Source of the DNA: an uncultured Ruminococcus sp.
GTDB lineage: Bacteria > Bacillota > Clostridia > Lachnospirales > Lachnospiraceae
DNA: 64,000 bases
Reading direction: 5' to 3'
NCBI GenBank assembly: GCA_900541505.1
Contig: UQKK01000003.1
Coordinates: 108,160 to 172,159 of the forward strand
How positions within the stretch are numbered: the stretch's first letter is position 1; every line of letters begins with the position of its first letter. This document shows positions 51,612-59,477 of this stretch, in pieces. The position numbers and the translations under genes are program-made. The notes below the pieces were generated by a model, which was given only the letters and a program-made list of their open reading frames with translations, was not told where the DNA came from and ran no database searches.

Positions 51612-51920
51612 ATGTACGCGATTATAGCAACAGGTGGTAAACAGTACAAAGTCGCTGAAGGCGATATCATTAAAGTGGAAAAGCTTGGTGTGGAAGCTGG
51701 CGAGACTTATACATTTGACCAGGTGCTCGCAGTGAACAATGACAAGCTGGTTGTCGGCAACCCGACAGTAGCAGGCGCTACCGTGACAGCTTCCGTAGTT
51801 GAGAACGGAAAAGCGAAAAAAGTTGTTGTTTATAAGTATAAGAGAAAAACTGGATACCATAAGAAAAATGGTCACAGACAGCAGTACACAGCTGTTAAGA
51901 TTGACAAAATCAACGCTTAG
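51612..51920 (+). CDS. rplU: 50S ribosomal protein L21
   Basis: A 102-residue L21. Start ATG 51612 (MYAIIATGGKQYKVAEGD) with AGGAGGTGCC upstream; the ORF extension to 51582 lies in the leader. Body and C-terminus (YKYKRKTGYHKKNGHRQQYTAVKI) match the family. It heads the rplU-prp-rpmA-obgE group. Confidence 0.97.
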   Translation: MYAIIATGGKQYKVAEGDIIKVEKLGVEAGETYTFDQVLAVNNDKLVVGNPTVAGATVTASVVENGKAKKVVVYKYKRKTGYHKKNGHRQQYTAVKIDKINA

Positions 51921-51928
51921 GTGTTGGG

Positions 51929-52261
51929 ATGGTTCAAATCACAGTTTATCAGAACAAAAAGCATGAATACGTAGGGTTTGATATAGACGGGCATGCGGGC
52001 TTTGATGAGAGCGGTCATGATATTGTCTGCGCGGCAGTGTCAGTTCTGGTCATCAATACCATCAATTCCATTGAGAGGTTTACTTCTGACCATACAAGTT
52101 ATGTGTCGGACGAGGACAGTGGGTGCGTGCAGTTTCGTTTTCAGGAGAAACCCTCGCATGATGCGCAGCTGCTGTTAAAATCGATGCTCCTCGGTCTGGA
52201 GGAGATAGAGGATGACAGCGCTTACGATTCATACATTGACATTATTTTCAAGGAGGTGTAA
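51929..52261 (+). CDS. prp: Ribosomal-processing cysteine protease Prp
   Basis: A 110-residue Prp (YsxB) that removes the N-terminal extension of L27. The catalytic dyad is visible as GHAGFDESGHDIVCAAVS, with His22 and Cys34. The acidic C-terminal region (SMLLGLEEIEDD) is typical. It lies between rplU and its substrate gene rpmA, 8 and 4 bp from its neighbours. The ribosome site for rpmA is inside its 3' end. Confidence 0.95.
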   Translation: MVQITVYQNKKHEYVGFDIDGHAGFDESGHDIVCAAVSVLVINTINSIERFTSDHTSYVSDEDSGCVQFRFQEKPSHDAQLLLKSMLLGLEEIEDDSAYDSYIDIIFKEV

Positions 52262-52265
52262 CAAC

Positions 52266-52550
52266 ATGATGAAAATGAACCTTCAGTTTTTTGCTCATAA
52301 AAAGGGAGTTGGTTCTTCCAAGAACGGACGTGACTCCGAATCCAAGAGACTGGGTGCGAAAAGAGCAGACGGACAGTTTGTAAAAGCTGGAAATATCCTT
52401 TACAGACAGCGTGGAACAAAGATTCACCCGGGTGTGAATGTAGGACGCGGCGGAGACGATACTTTATTTGCATTAGTAGATGGTGTCGTAAGATATGAAA
52501 GAAAAGGAAGAGATAAGAAACAGGTTTCTATCTATCCAGTGGCTGAATAA
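52266..52550 (+). CDS. rpmA: 50S ribosomal protein L27 with Prp-cleaved leader
   Basis: A 94-residue L27 beginning MMKMNLQFFAHKKG at ATG 52266 after AAGGAGGTG. The MNLQFF segment before AHKKG is the Firmicutes extension cut by Prp after the second Phe; the exposed AHKKG end reaches the peptidyl-transferase centre. Sequence GSSKNGRDSESKRLGAKRADGQ is standard. A terminator follows. Confidence 0.97.
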   Translation: MMKMNLQFFAHKKGVGSSKNGRDSESKRLGAKRADGQFVKAGNILYRQRGTKIHPGVNVGRGGDDTLFALVDGVVRYERKGRDKKQVSIYPVAE

Positions 52551-52563
52551 CAGTATAACAGCG

Positions 52564-52593
52564 AGCCTCAGACTTTTCGGTCTGGGGCTTTTA
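52564..52593 (+). terminator. Terminator/attenuator between rpmA and obgE
   Basis: AGCCTCAGAC pairs with GTCTGGGGCT (one G-U) around TTTTCG, followed by TTTTA. Being only 17 bases before obgE, it probably lets part of the transcription through. Confidence 0.8.
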
Positions 52594-52609
52594 TGATAAA
52601 GGAGTATTT

Positions 52610-53893
52610 ATGTTTGCAGACAGAGCAAAAATATTTATCAGGTCAGGCAAAGGCGGCGATGGCCATGTGAGCTTTCGCAGGGAATTGTATGTTCCCAACG
52701 GAGGTCCCGATGGCGGTGACGGCGGCAAGGGCGGAGATTTGATTTTTGAGACGGACAAGGGATTGAATACCCTCATTGATTTCCGGCATAGGCGCAAATA
52801 CGCCGCGGGAGACGGAGAGCAGGGCGGAAAGCGAAGATGTCATGGTAAAGACGGCAAGGACCTTGTGCTTCATGTTCCGGAGGGAACCGTCGTGAAAGAG
52901 GCAAAGACTGGTAAGGTCATCGCGGATATGTCCGGAGAGAACCACAGACAGGTTATTTTAAAAGGCGGTAAAGGCGGTCTGGGAAATCAGCATTTTGCCA
53001 CAGCTACCATGCAGGTGCCGAAATACGCACAACCCGGACAGCCGGGGATGGAGCTGGAAGTCATGCTGGAATTAAAAGTCATCGCGGATGTGGGGCTTAT
53101 CGGCTTCCCCAATGTCGGAAAGTCCACACTGCTTTCCCGTGTCACGAACGCGGACCCCAAGATTGCAAATTACCATTTTACCACATTAAACCCGAATCTG
53201 GGCGTTGTGGATTTGGAAGGAGCGAAAGGGTTTGTTATGGCGGATATTCCCGGACTCATCGAGGGCGCTTCCGAGGGCGTCGGTCTGGGACATGAGTTTC
53301 TTCGCCATATCGAGCGGACGAAGCTGATGATACATGTGGTAGATGCCGCGGGTACGGAAGGGCGCGACCCGGTGGAAGATATCTATAAAATCAACGCCGA
53401 ACTCAAAGCCTACAATCCCCAGATTGCAGAGCGACCACAGGTCATTGCTGCCAATAAAACAGATTTGATATACGGAGAGGAAGACGAGACTATCTCGCGC
53501 CTGAAAAAGGAATTTGAACCCCAGGGAATCCAGGTATTTCCGATTTCCGGTGTTTCCGGTAAGGGGATAAAGGAGTTGCTCTATGCGGTGAGCCAGAAAC
53601 TGGATACACTGGACAGTGAGCCGGTGGTATTTGAGCAGGAGTATTTTCCGGAGGATGAGCTCATCTATGAGGAACTCCCCTACACAGTGGAACGTCAGGA
53701 CGATGTGTATGTGGTGGAAGGACCGAAGATTGAGAAGATGCTCGGCTATACGAACCTGGATTCGGAGAAAGGCTTCGCCTTCTTCCAGAAGTTCTTAAAA
53801 GACACGGGAATCTTAGACGAACTGGAGGAAGCCGGCATTCAGGAGGGCGATACCGTAAAGATGTACGGTCTTCAATTTGATTATTATAAATAG
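52610..53893 (+). CDS. obgE: Obg GTPase
   Basis: A 427-residue Obg, a 50S assembly GTPase. The glycine-rich Obg domain (about 1-158; GGKGGDGHVSFRRELYVPNGGPDGGDGG begins it, quoted in part) is followed by the G domain with GFPNVGKSTLL (G1), DIPGLIEGASEG (G3) and AANKTDL (G4), and a C-terminal OCT domain (from about 345). ATAAAGGAG precedes ATG 52610. Length and order after rpmA are standard. Confidence 0.97.
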   Translation: MFADRAKIFIRSGKGGDGHVSFRRELYVPNGGPDGGDGGKGGDLIFETDKGLNTLIDFRHRRKYAAGDGEQGGKRRCHGKDGKDLVLHVPEGTVVKEAKTGKVIADMSGENHRQVILKGGKGGLGNQHFATATMQVPKYAQPGQPGMELEVMLELKVIADVGLIGFPNVGKSTLLSRVTNADPKIANYHFTTLNPNLGVVDLEGAKGFVMADIPGLIEGASEGVGLGHEFLRHIERTKLMIHVVDAAGTEGRDPVEDIYKINAELKAYNPQIAERPQVIAANKTDLIYGEEDETISRLKKEFEPQGIQVFPISGVSGKGIKELLYAVSQKLDTLDSEPVVFEQEYFPEDELIYEELPYTVERQDDVYVVEGPKIEKMLGYTNLDSEKGFAFFQKFLKDTGILDELEEAGIQEGDTVKMYGLQFDYYK

Positions 53894-53987
53894 CCGTCTG
53901 TTTTACCCGAATCAAAACGGCGCAAAGTAGAATTGAGACAAAGCGGCGCCCTATTGCCGGCGCTGCTTCAAAAGGAGAACGAAAGAA

Positions 53988-54278
53988 ATGACGACGAAAC
54001 AGAGAGCATATCTGAAGAGCCTTGCCATGACTATGGAGCCCATTTTTCAAATTGGGAAATCCAGCATGACACCGGGACTTACACAGGCAGTCAATGAAGC
54101 CTTGGAAGCGCGTGAACTCATCAAATTGAGTGTTCTGCAGAACTGCGGTGATGACCCCAGAGAACTGGCGGAAATCCTGGCAGAGCGCACCCAGTCCCAG
54201 GTGGTACAAGTGATTGGAAAGAAAATCGTTTTATACAAAGAGGGCAAGGATAATAAGAAAAAAATCATCCTTCCATAA
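53988..54278 (+). CDS. yhbY: YhbY family RNA-binding protein (CRM domain)
   Basis: A 96-residue CRM-domain protein that associates with pre-50S particles. MTTKQRAYLKSLAMTMEPIFQIGKSSMTPGLT and ALEARELIKLSVLQN are diagnostic, with the GxxG-like loop. AAAGGAGAA precedes ATG 53988. It is between obgE and nadD, the usual order. C-terminal NKKKIILP is basic. Confidence 0.95.
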   Translation: MTTKQRAYLKSLAMTMEPIFQIGKSSMTPGLTQAVNEALEARELIKLSVLQNCGDDPRELAEILAERTQSQVVQVIGKKIVLYKEGKDNKKKIILP

Positions 54279-54291
54279 CAGGGGGAGCAAA

Positions 54292-55032
54292 ATGAAAATC
54301 GGAATCATGGGCGGCACCTTCGACCCCATCCATATCGGGCACCTCCTGCTGGGAGAGTTTGCCTATGAGGATTTCGGTCTGGATGAAATTTGGTTTCTGC
54401 CGAACGGAAACCCGCCCCACAAAGATACAGCGATAAGTGAGAGTATACAAAACGACAGTGCGGAAAATGATGCTGCACAGCAAAGCAATACGGTGAATGG
54501 TGCGGCAGAAAAGCACGCTCTGCAGTCGGAAAGAGAGGATTTGGCAGAGATGACGGAAGAGGAGCGCGCGCTCTTGCACCGGGTGGAGATGGTGCGCCTC
54601 GCCATCGAGGGGACGCCGTATTTTAAGCTTTCCCTCCATGAGGCTTCTGTCTCCCGCCATTCCTACACTTACCGCACTATGCGGGAATTTAACCGGGACT
54701 ATCCGGACCACGAATTTTACTTTATACTGGGAGCAGATTCCCTCTTCGCCATCGAACAGTGGAGATATTTTAAGGAAATCTTTCCCACCTGTACGATTCT
54801 GGCTGCTATGCGGGACGATAAGGATGTAAAAGACATGGAGAGGCAGATTCACTACCTTTCCGGGAAGTATGACGCGAAAATCAGTCTTTTGCGCGCACCC
54901 CTCCTGGAAATCTCCTCCACGACAATCAGGGAGAGAGCTGCCAGGGGCTTAAGTTCCCGGTATATGGTACCCGACAAGGTGGCAGACTATATCCGCAGGC
55001 ACCGCCTCTATCAGTCTGTATCAGAAGCATAG
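54292..55032 (+). CDS. nadD: Nicotinate-nucleotide adenylyltransferase with inserted segment
   Basis: A 246-residue NadD, which makes deamido-NAD from nicotinate mononucleotide and ATP. Start ATG 54292 (MKIGIMGGTFDPIHIGH) has GGGGGAG upstream. The second motif ISSTTIRER and SLHEASVSRHSYTYRT fit the family. Between PPHKD (about 45) and the RVEMVRLAI segment (about 97) there is an extra stretch of roughly 45 Ala/Asn/Glu/Ser-rich residues (SIQNDSAENDAAQQSNTVNG and on) where most NadD proteins have under 15. It is 16 bp before yqeK. Confidence 0.94.
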   Translation: MKIGIMGGTFDPIHIGHLLLGEFAYEDFGLDEIWFLPNGNPPHKDTAISESIQNDSAENDAAQQSNTVNGAAEKHALQSEREDLAEMTEEERALLHRVEMVRLAIEGTPYFKLSLHEASVSRHSYTYRTMREFNRDYPDHEFYFILGADSLFAIEQWRYFKEIFPTCTILAAMRDDKDVKDMERQIHYLSGKYDAKISLLRAPLLEISSTTIRERAARGLSSRYMVPDKVADYIRRHRLYQSVSEA

Positions 55033-55047
55033 GAAGGAGCATATGGT

Positions 55048-55623
55048 ATGAAAGAACAATATATATCCATCCGCAAAAGCTTAAAAAAACTGCTGAAAAA
55101 GGAACGATACGAACACACCCTGGGTGTGATGTACACTGCAGCCTCTCTTGCTATGTGCCACGGAGCGGATATGGAGGCGGCAATGCTCGCAGGGCTCTTG
55201 CACGACTGCGGGAAATACGGGTCAGGCAAGGAGCAGATAGACAGATGCCGGGAATATGATATCCCATTGTCTGAATCCGAGCTTCAGATGCCCGCTTTAG
55301 TCCACGCCAAGCTGGGCGCTTATCTGGCGGAGCGTGAATACGGTATCACAGAGAAAGAAGTCTTGTCCGCAATCCGTTTTCACACTACAGGAAAAGCGGA
55401 TATGACACTGCTTGAAAAAATCATCTATATTGCAGACTATATTGAGCCCGGCAGAAAAGAGATTCCGGGGCTTTGCGCTGTGAGAAAGGCTGCCTTTCAA
55501 AATCTTGACGAGGCGGTTGCACTATCGGCAAAGGGGACGATAGATTATCTTACCGCCGCGGGGAACCCCATTGACCCGTTGACAATAGAGACTTATGAAT
55601 ATTATCGGGACAGTATCTTATGA
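55048..55623 (+). CDS. yqeK: HD-domain symmetrical Ap4A hydrolase YqeK
   Basis: A 191-residue HD protein. YEHTLGVMYTAASLAMCHGAD with LHDCGKYGSG supplies His and the HD pair, and later FHTTGKADMTLLEKIIYIADYIEPGR the remaining ligands. The family hydrolyses diadenosine tetraphosphate to two ADP. AGGAAGGAGC precedes ATG 55048. The nadD-yqeK-rsfS order is conserved. Confidence 0.94.
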   Translation: MKEQYISIRKSLKKLLKKERYEHTLGVMYTAASLAMCHGADMEAAMLAGLLHDCGKYGSGKEQIDRCREYDIPLSESELQMPALVHAKLGAYLAEREYGITEKEVLSAIRFHTTGKADMTLLEKIIYIADYIEPGRKEIPGLCAVRKAAFQNLDEAVALSAKGTIDYLTAAGNPIDPLTIETYEYYRDSIL

Positions 55624-55759
55624 CGCAGGACGTGAATTGGGATTTCAAACGAAATAAGAGGTAGAGTGAAATAAGACGAGAAACTAATATGACAAAATGC
55701 AGTTCAAGTGTAATCTAAAACAGAGCGCAAAAGTTTTGCGCGGCAGAAAGGAGACGGTT

Positions 55760-56113
55760 ATGGAACAGGCAAAAGAAATGGCGCGTCTTGCCTTTGAGGC
55801 ATTGGACGAAAAAAAGGGCGAAGACATTCAGGTCATTGATATCACAGGTATCTCCGTGATGGCGGATTATTTTCTCATCGCCACCGGAAACAGCGACAGC
55901 CAGGTGCGGGCTCTTGTGGAGAATGTAGAAGAGGTGCTGCATAAGGCAGGCTATCCTCTGAAGCAGAGGGAAGGCTATCAGTCGGGGAGCTGGGTGCTTT
56001 TGGATTTCGGCGATGTCATCGTCCACATTTTTGACAAGGAAAACCGCCTGTTTTACGATTTGGAGAGAATCTGGCGGGATGGGAGAGCAGTCAGCGCAGA
56101 AGAATTGGCTTAA
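55760..56113 (+). CDS. rsfS: Ribosome silencing factor RsfS
   Basis: A 117-residue RsfS that binds L14 and keeps subunits apart in slow growth. Start ATG 55760 (MEQAKEMARLAFEALDEKKG) with GAAAGGAGACGG upstream is preferred over the longer frame at 55697. DIQVIDITGISVMADYFLIATGNSDSQ and GSWVLLDFGDVIVHIF are family motifs. A terminator follows at 56138. Confidence 0.95.
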   Translation: MEQAKEMARLAFEALDEKKGEDIQVIDITGISVMADYFLIATGNSDSQVRALVENVEEVLHKAGYPLKQREGYQSGSWVLLDFGDVIVHIFDKENRLFYDLERIWRDGRAVSAEELA

Positions 56114-56137
56114 AGCCCGAATAAAAGCAGCCAAAGT

Positions 56138-56195
56138 AAAAAGCAGGATTGCAATCCGCCAGTATACAATGCGGAGGCGGCAATCCTGTTTTTTT
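56138..56195 (+). terminator. Terminator after rsfS, copy 1 of a repeated hairpin
   Basis: Outer arms CAGGATTGC (56144-56152) and GCAATCCTG (56180-56188), an inner CCGC/GCGG stem, then eight T. It closely resembles the hairpin at 57794-57856 on the other side of the GGDEF gene. Confidence 0.88.
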
Positions 56196-56267
56196 ATAGA
56201 AAAAGCTGTGTTTTGGTGTTATAATAATTTTAGGTTTTAGTGTGGTTTTATATTTGAAAGGATTTTT

Positions 56268-57731
56268 ATGAGAAGTAGAATAGTACTGTCATCAAGGTCT
56301 GGTGGCAGGCAATTCACATGGGGGAAATTATTTATACCGGTACTTTTGCTGATTATTATTTTGCTTACATACATTACATTTATAGCGGAAAACCGAAGAT
56401 ATATATTGGAGTTGAATGAAAAATATATTGAGGAAACAGCTTCGCTCACGGTGCAGCGTGTTGATGAACTGCTCTATGCCCGTCAGAAAAGTTTGGATAC
56501 TCTTGCAATCACCCTTCAAGGTTGGATTGATGGTCCGGAAGTTGACTCTGAAATGCTTAAATTTTTACAGGATAACTCTATTTTTGACTATGTTGAGTTT
56601 ATTGATTCTACAGGATTAAATCACAATGCTTTTGATGTGAATTCGGACTCAACCGACAGGGAAAATTATCTGAAAGGTATTAAAGGAGAAAGTGGTCTCT
56701 TTACCATATTTAATTCCAGAATTACATCGGAAACTCTAATTTGTTTTTATACCCCACTGTATTATAAAGGGGAGATTTTTGGTGTGCTTAACGGAATGTA
56801 CAGGGAAGAGACTCTCTTGAGTGCAATTGATACAACACTTTTTGGAGAATCTGTGGAGTCTTACTTGTGCATGGAAGACGGAACAGTCATAGCATGTAAG
56901 GAAGAAGACGATACTACAAATATTATTCGCCTTTTTGAGAAAGGGGGAAACTATGCTGTTTCCGAGGAAAGTCTGTCAAATATTCGCAGCTCCTTTAAGC
57001 AGCATGAACCCTACAGCTTTACATATGAGGACAGTATTGGCACCGGGACTGTTTCCATAGCTGCTGTGCCAGGCAATGACTGGATGTTTGTGCAGATTTT
57101 TCCAAGCACTCTTGTGAAGTCTATGTATCGTGATGTCAGTCAATCAGGTACAACTCTGACAATTGTTATTACGATTTCTTTTATGATTTCCATAGTGCTC
57201 ATAATCCTAAACAATATGAAACGGGAACATAAAATAATACGCCACGCCCAGATAGATCAAATGACCGGATGCTTAAATCAAACTGCCATAAGAACGGCAG
57301 TGGATGATTTACTGCAAAAAAATCAAGAGAAGCTATATGCTTTTTATATTTTTGATATCGATAATTTTAAACAGGCAAATGATACATTTGGACATGTTTT
57401 TGGCGATAAGGTAATCTGCAGGTTTTCTGAATTGATTCATTCCTGTATCTCTGAAGATGATGGACTACTGGGGAGGATTGGCGGAGATGAGTTTGCTCTT
57501 CTGCTCCCTGCTCCAGATTATGAATGGGCAGAAAAAAAGGCGTTCACACTGAATGAAACTTTGGATACCGACTGTATCAGCGGCGATATCTGCTGGCATA
57601 TGTCAGCCAGTATCGGCTATTGCTTCGCTCCAAAGGATGGCACTTCGTTCCATGAATTATACAGAAAAGCCGATGCTGCCCTGTATATGTCTAAGCATAA
57701 AGGTAAAGGCACAAATTCTATGTTCTATTAA
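56268..57731 (+). CDS. Membrane-bound diguanylate cyclase (sensor-GGDEF)
   Basis: A 487-residue protein: N-terminal membrane helix (LFIPVLLLIIILLTYITFI), an extracytoplasmic sensor domain of about 240 residues in a dCACHE/PDC-like pattern (GLNHNAFDVNSDSTDRENYL, FTIFNSRITSETLICFYTPLY), a second helix (TLTIVITISFMISIVLIIL) and a GGDEF domain with RIGGDEFALLLP. The active-site motif is intact, so c-di-GMP synthesis is likely. The product-inhibition I-site (RxxD five residues before GGDEF) is missing; the position reads EDDG. The gene is A+T-rich, has its own TTATAAT promoter-like upstream text and sits between two related hairpins in an otherwise housekeeping stretch. Confidence 0.92.
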   Translation: MRSRIVLSSRSGGRQFTWGKLFIPVLLLIIILLTYITFIAENRRYILELNEKYIEETASLTVQRVDELLYARQKSLDTLAITLQGWIDGPEVDSEMLKFLQDNSIFDYVEFIDSTGLNHNAFDVNSDSTDRENYLKGIKGESGLFTIFNSRITSETLICFYTPLYYKGEIFGVLNGMYREETLLSAIDTTLFGESVESYLCMEDGTVIACKEEDDTTNIIRLFEKGGNYAVSEESLSNIRSSFKQHEPYSFTYEDSIGTGTVSIAAVPGNDWMFVQIFPSTLVKSMYRDVSQSGTTLTIVITISFMISIVLIILNNMKREHKIIRHAQIDQMTGCLNQTAIRTAVDDLLQKNQEKLYAFYIFDIDNFKQANDTFGHVFGDKVICRFSELIHSCISEDDGLLGRIGGDEFALLLPAPDYEWAEKKAFTLNETLDTDCISGDICWHMSASIGYCFAPKDGTSFHELYRKADAALYMSKHKGKGTNSMFY

Positions 57732-57735
57732 AGAA

Positions 57736-57772
57736 TAGGATGCTGAAAAAGAATAAGATGCTGAAAAAGCAG
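57736..57772 (+). repeat. Short direct repeat after the GGDEF gene
   Basis: GATGCTGAAAAAG occurs twice, 18 bases apart, just before the second hairpin. It has no clear coding or signal role. Confidence 0.7.
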
Positions 57773-57793
57773 AATTGACGCATCGTGACATCA

Positions 57794-57856
57794 TAAAAAG
57801 CAGGATTGCCGTATCCGTCATCACACAATGCCGGAAGCGACAATCCTGCTTTTTAT
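57794..57856. terminator. Bidirectional terminator, copy 2 of a repeated hairpin
   Basis: AAAAAGCAGGATTGCC and the facing GACAATCCTGCTTTTT flank a loop with the text ACACAATGCCGGAAGC, close to the ACAATGCGGAGGC of copy 1. It can end the GGDEF transcript and the convergent DUF6506 transcript. Confidence 0.88.
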
Positions 57857-57871
57857 TATGGAATCTCTGTT

Positions 57872-58171
57872 TTAACCAAATACTTTCTCAAACAATTTAT
57901 CCTGCTCAGGAAAATGGATGGAATAGCCCACAGCCATCTGGTTTCCCGTAGCTTCTATAATCGCTCTGGCGCCTTCCTCGCCAAAGGCGCCGCACAATTC
58001 AATACATTCATATCCTTCTTTTAACAAAGCCTGCGCGAGAGCGCACGCCTCATCCAAATCACCCACCCCGTAAAAGTGATTGTCATTGTAAGCATTTTCA
58101 AAGGATACATGGTGCTCCTTGGAAGAGAAGTCTTTTCCCATGAAAAGAGCAGCGAATTTTACCTGTTTCAT
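57872..58171 (-). CDS. DUF6506 family protein
   Basis: A 99-residue soluble protein (MKQVKFAALFMGKDFSSKEH). The DLDEACALAQALLKEGYECIELCGAFGEEGARAI stretch, with ELCG then a Gly-rich turn, matches DUF6506 proteins by eye. The function is unknown. AGGAGGACATC-type site precedes ATG 58171. It lies next to lexA on the same strand but its start is only 56 bp from the lexA stop, so it may be read from the lexA promoter. Confidence 0.75.
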   Translation of the reverse strand: MKQVKFAALFMGKDFSSKEHHVSFENAYNDNHFYGVGDLDEACALAQALLKEGYECIELCGAFGEEGARAIIEATGNQMAVGYSIHFPEQDKLFEKVFG

Positions 58172-58227
58172 TGAGATGTCCTCCTGGCTGTCATTTTTAC
58201 ATGAAATTAATTGTTAAAATCCTATAT

Positions 58228-58845
58228 TTATCGAAAGAACCGGAATACTCCGATGACTTTCCCCAATATCATCAGTTCTTTGACGATGATGGGGTCCATA
58301 TTGTCATTCTCCGGCTGCAGGCGGAAGACGCCTTCTTCTTTGTAGAAAGTTTTTACCGTGGCGCCGTCCTCAATCAAAGCAACGACCATGTCTCCGTTAG
58401 AAGCAGTGCGCGCCTCCTCGACCAACACCATATCCCCGTCCAGGATTCCGGCATTTATCATACTTTCGCCCTTGACCTTCAGAAGGAACGTCTGGTTGTT
58501 GGGCATAATTTCCGCAGGAATCGGGAAGTAGTTCTCGATATTTTCCTGCGCCAGTATGGGCTCTCCGGCAGCGACCTGTCCAATGATGGGAACATTCACC
58601 AGCTCCCGGCGTGTCAGATTAAACGTGTCGTCCAGTATCTCAATCGCTCTGGGCTTAGTCGGGTCCCTGCGGATATATCCGTTCTTCTCTAAAGTCTCCA
58701 GATGGGAGTGGACAGAAGAAGTGGACTTTAAGTGTACCGCCTCGCAAATCTCCCGCACAGCAGGCGGAAAACCGCGCTCCAGAATCTGGGACTTGATATA
58801 TTCTAAAATTTCTAATTGTTTCTTGCTGATTTTCCCCTGTGACAT
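58228..58845 (-). CDS. lexA: SOS repressor LexA
   Basis: A 205-residue LexA. The N-terminal winged helix (ILEYIKSQILERGFPPAVREICEA) binds SOS boxes. The self-cleavage site Ala93-Gly94 (QVAAGEP), nucleophile Ser128 (GESM) and Lys165 (ATVKTF) are present, so it should be RecA-sensitive. AGGAGGAATC precedes ATG 58845. It is divergent from a LysM gene across a cluster of LexA boxes, so it is autoregulated. Confidence 0.97.
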   Translation of the reverse strand: MSQGKISKKQLEILEYIKSQILERGFPPAVREICEAVHLKSTSSVHSHLETLEKNGYIRRDPTKPRAIEILDDTFNLTRRELVNVPIIGQVAAGEPILAQENIENYFPIPAEIMPNNQTFLLKVKGESMINAGILDGDMVLVEEARTASNGDMVVALIEDGATVKTFYKEEGVFRLQPENDNMDPIIVKELMILGKVIGVFRFFR

Positions 58846-58905
58846 GAGATTCCTCCTGATTACACTTATAAGATATAACTATAGTATCATAGCTCTTTGC
58901 AAAAA

Positions 58906-59007
58906 GCAAACACTTGTTGCGAAAATATGTTCGATTTTTTAGTGAAAATCTATTGACAAACATTTGTTCGTATAATATAATAACAACATCGAAAGAACAA
59001 TTGTTCG
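58906..59007. promoter_or_regulatory. Cluster of LexA boxes (SOS control region)
   Basis: Matches to the Firmicutes box CGAACnnnnGTTCG are CGAAAATATGTTCG (58920-58933), CAAACATTTGTTCG (58957-58970) and AGAACAATTGTTCG (58994-59007). A weaker one, GCAAACACTTGTTGC, is at 58906-58920. They lie between divergent lexA and the LysM gene; two of them surround the LysM promoter. Confidence 0.9.
58953..58981 (+). promoter_or_regulatory. SOS promoter of the LysM gene
   Basis: Perfect TTGACA (58953-58958), 17 bp and TATAAT (58976-58981), with a LexA box filling most of the spacer and a second box just after the expected start site. Strong expression only when LexA is cleaved is expected. Confidence 0.9.
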
Positions 59008-59060
59008 ATTGGAGAAATTGCAATATATAAAAGTAAGGGGATTTCAGGGGGAAGTTGTAT

Positions 59061-59477
59061 ATGAACAGAGCATACAGAACAGATGGAACATACAATACAT
59101 GCAGAAGTGATAAAGAAGCGAAGGCGGCAGTGAGCAGAAGAAGGAGAGTCGGCAGAGCAAATCGTATTTCTGCCATTCCGTTTTTCATCGGAAGCTTTCT
59201 TCTCATTGCGATATGTTGTCTGGTATTCAATACGTTTTTTGTTTCCGCGCACGGGAACCAGGCAGAGGAACCTGTTGCCTATACTTATTATAGAAGTATT
59301 CAGATTGAAGCCGGAGATACATTGTGGGATATCGCGGAAGAATATATGACCGCTGATTGTTCCTCTGTGGAAGAATATGTAGAGAAGCTGATGGAGCTTA
59401 ATAATCTGTCATCTGATGAAATCCATGCCGGCGAAAAGCTGATGATTGCCTACAATGATACAGAATTTGTAAAATAG
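59061..59477 (+). CDS. LysM domain protein, YneA-like SOS division inhibitor candidate
   Basis: A 138-residue protein: basic cytoplasmic N-terminus, one membrane helix (about 40-66), and a C-terminal LysM domain (YRSIQIEAGDTLWDIAEEYM ... IHAGEKLMIAY). Start ATG 59061 has GGGGGAAG upstream. In Bacillus and Listeria yneA, divergent from lexA, codes for a short membrane LysM protein that delays division during the SOS response; the gene order, domain layout and LexA boxes here all match. The name is not given as certain because sequence identity was not measured. Confidence 0.88.
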   Translation: MNRAYRTDGTYNTCRSDKEAKAAVSRRRRVGRANRISAIPFFIGSFLLIAICCLVFNTFFVSAHGNQAEEPVAYTYYRSIQIEAGDTLWDIAEEYMTADCSSVEEYVEKLMELNNLSSDEIHAGEKLMIAYNDTEFVK

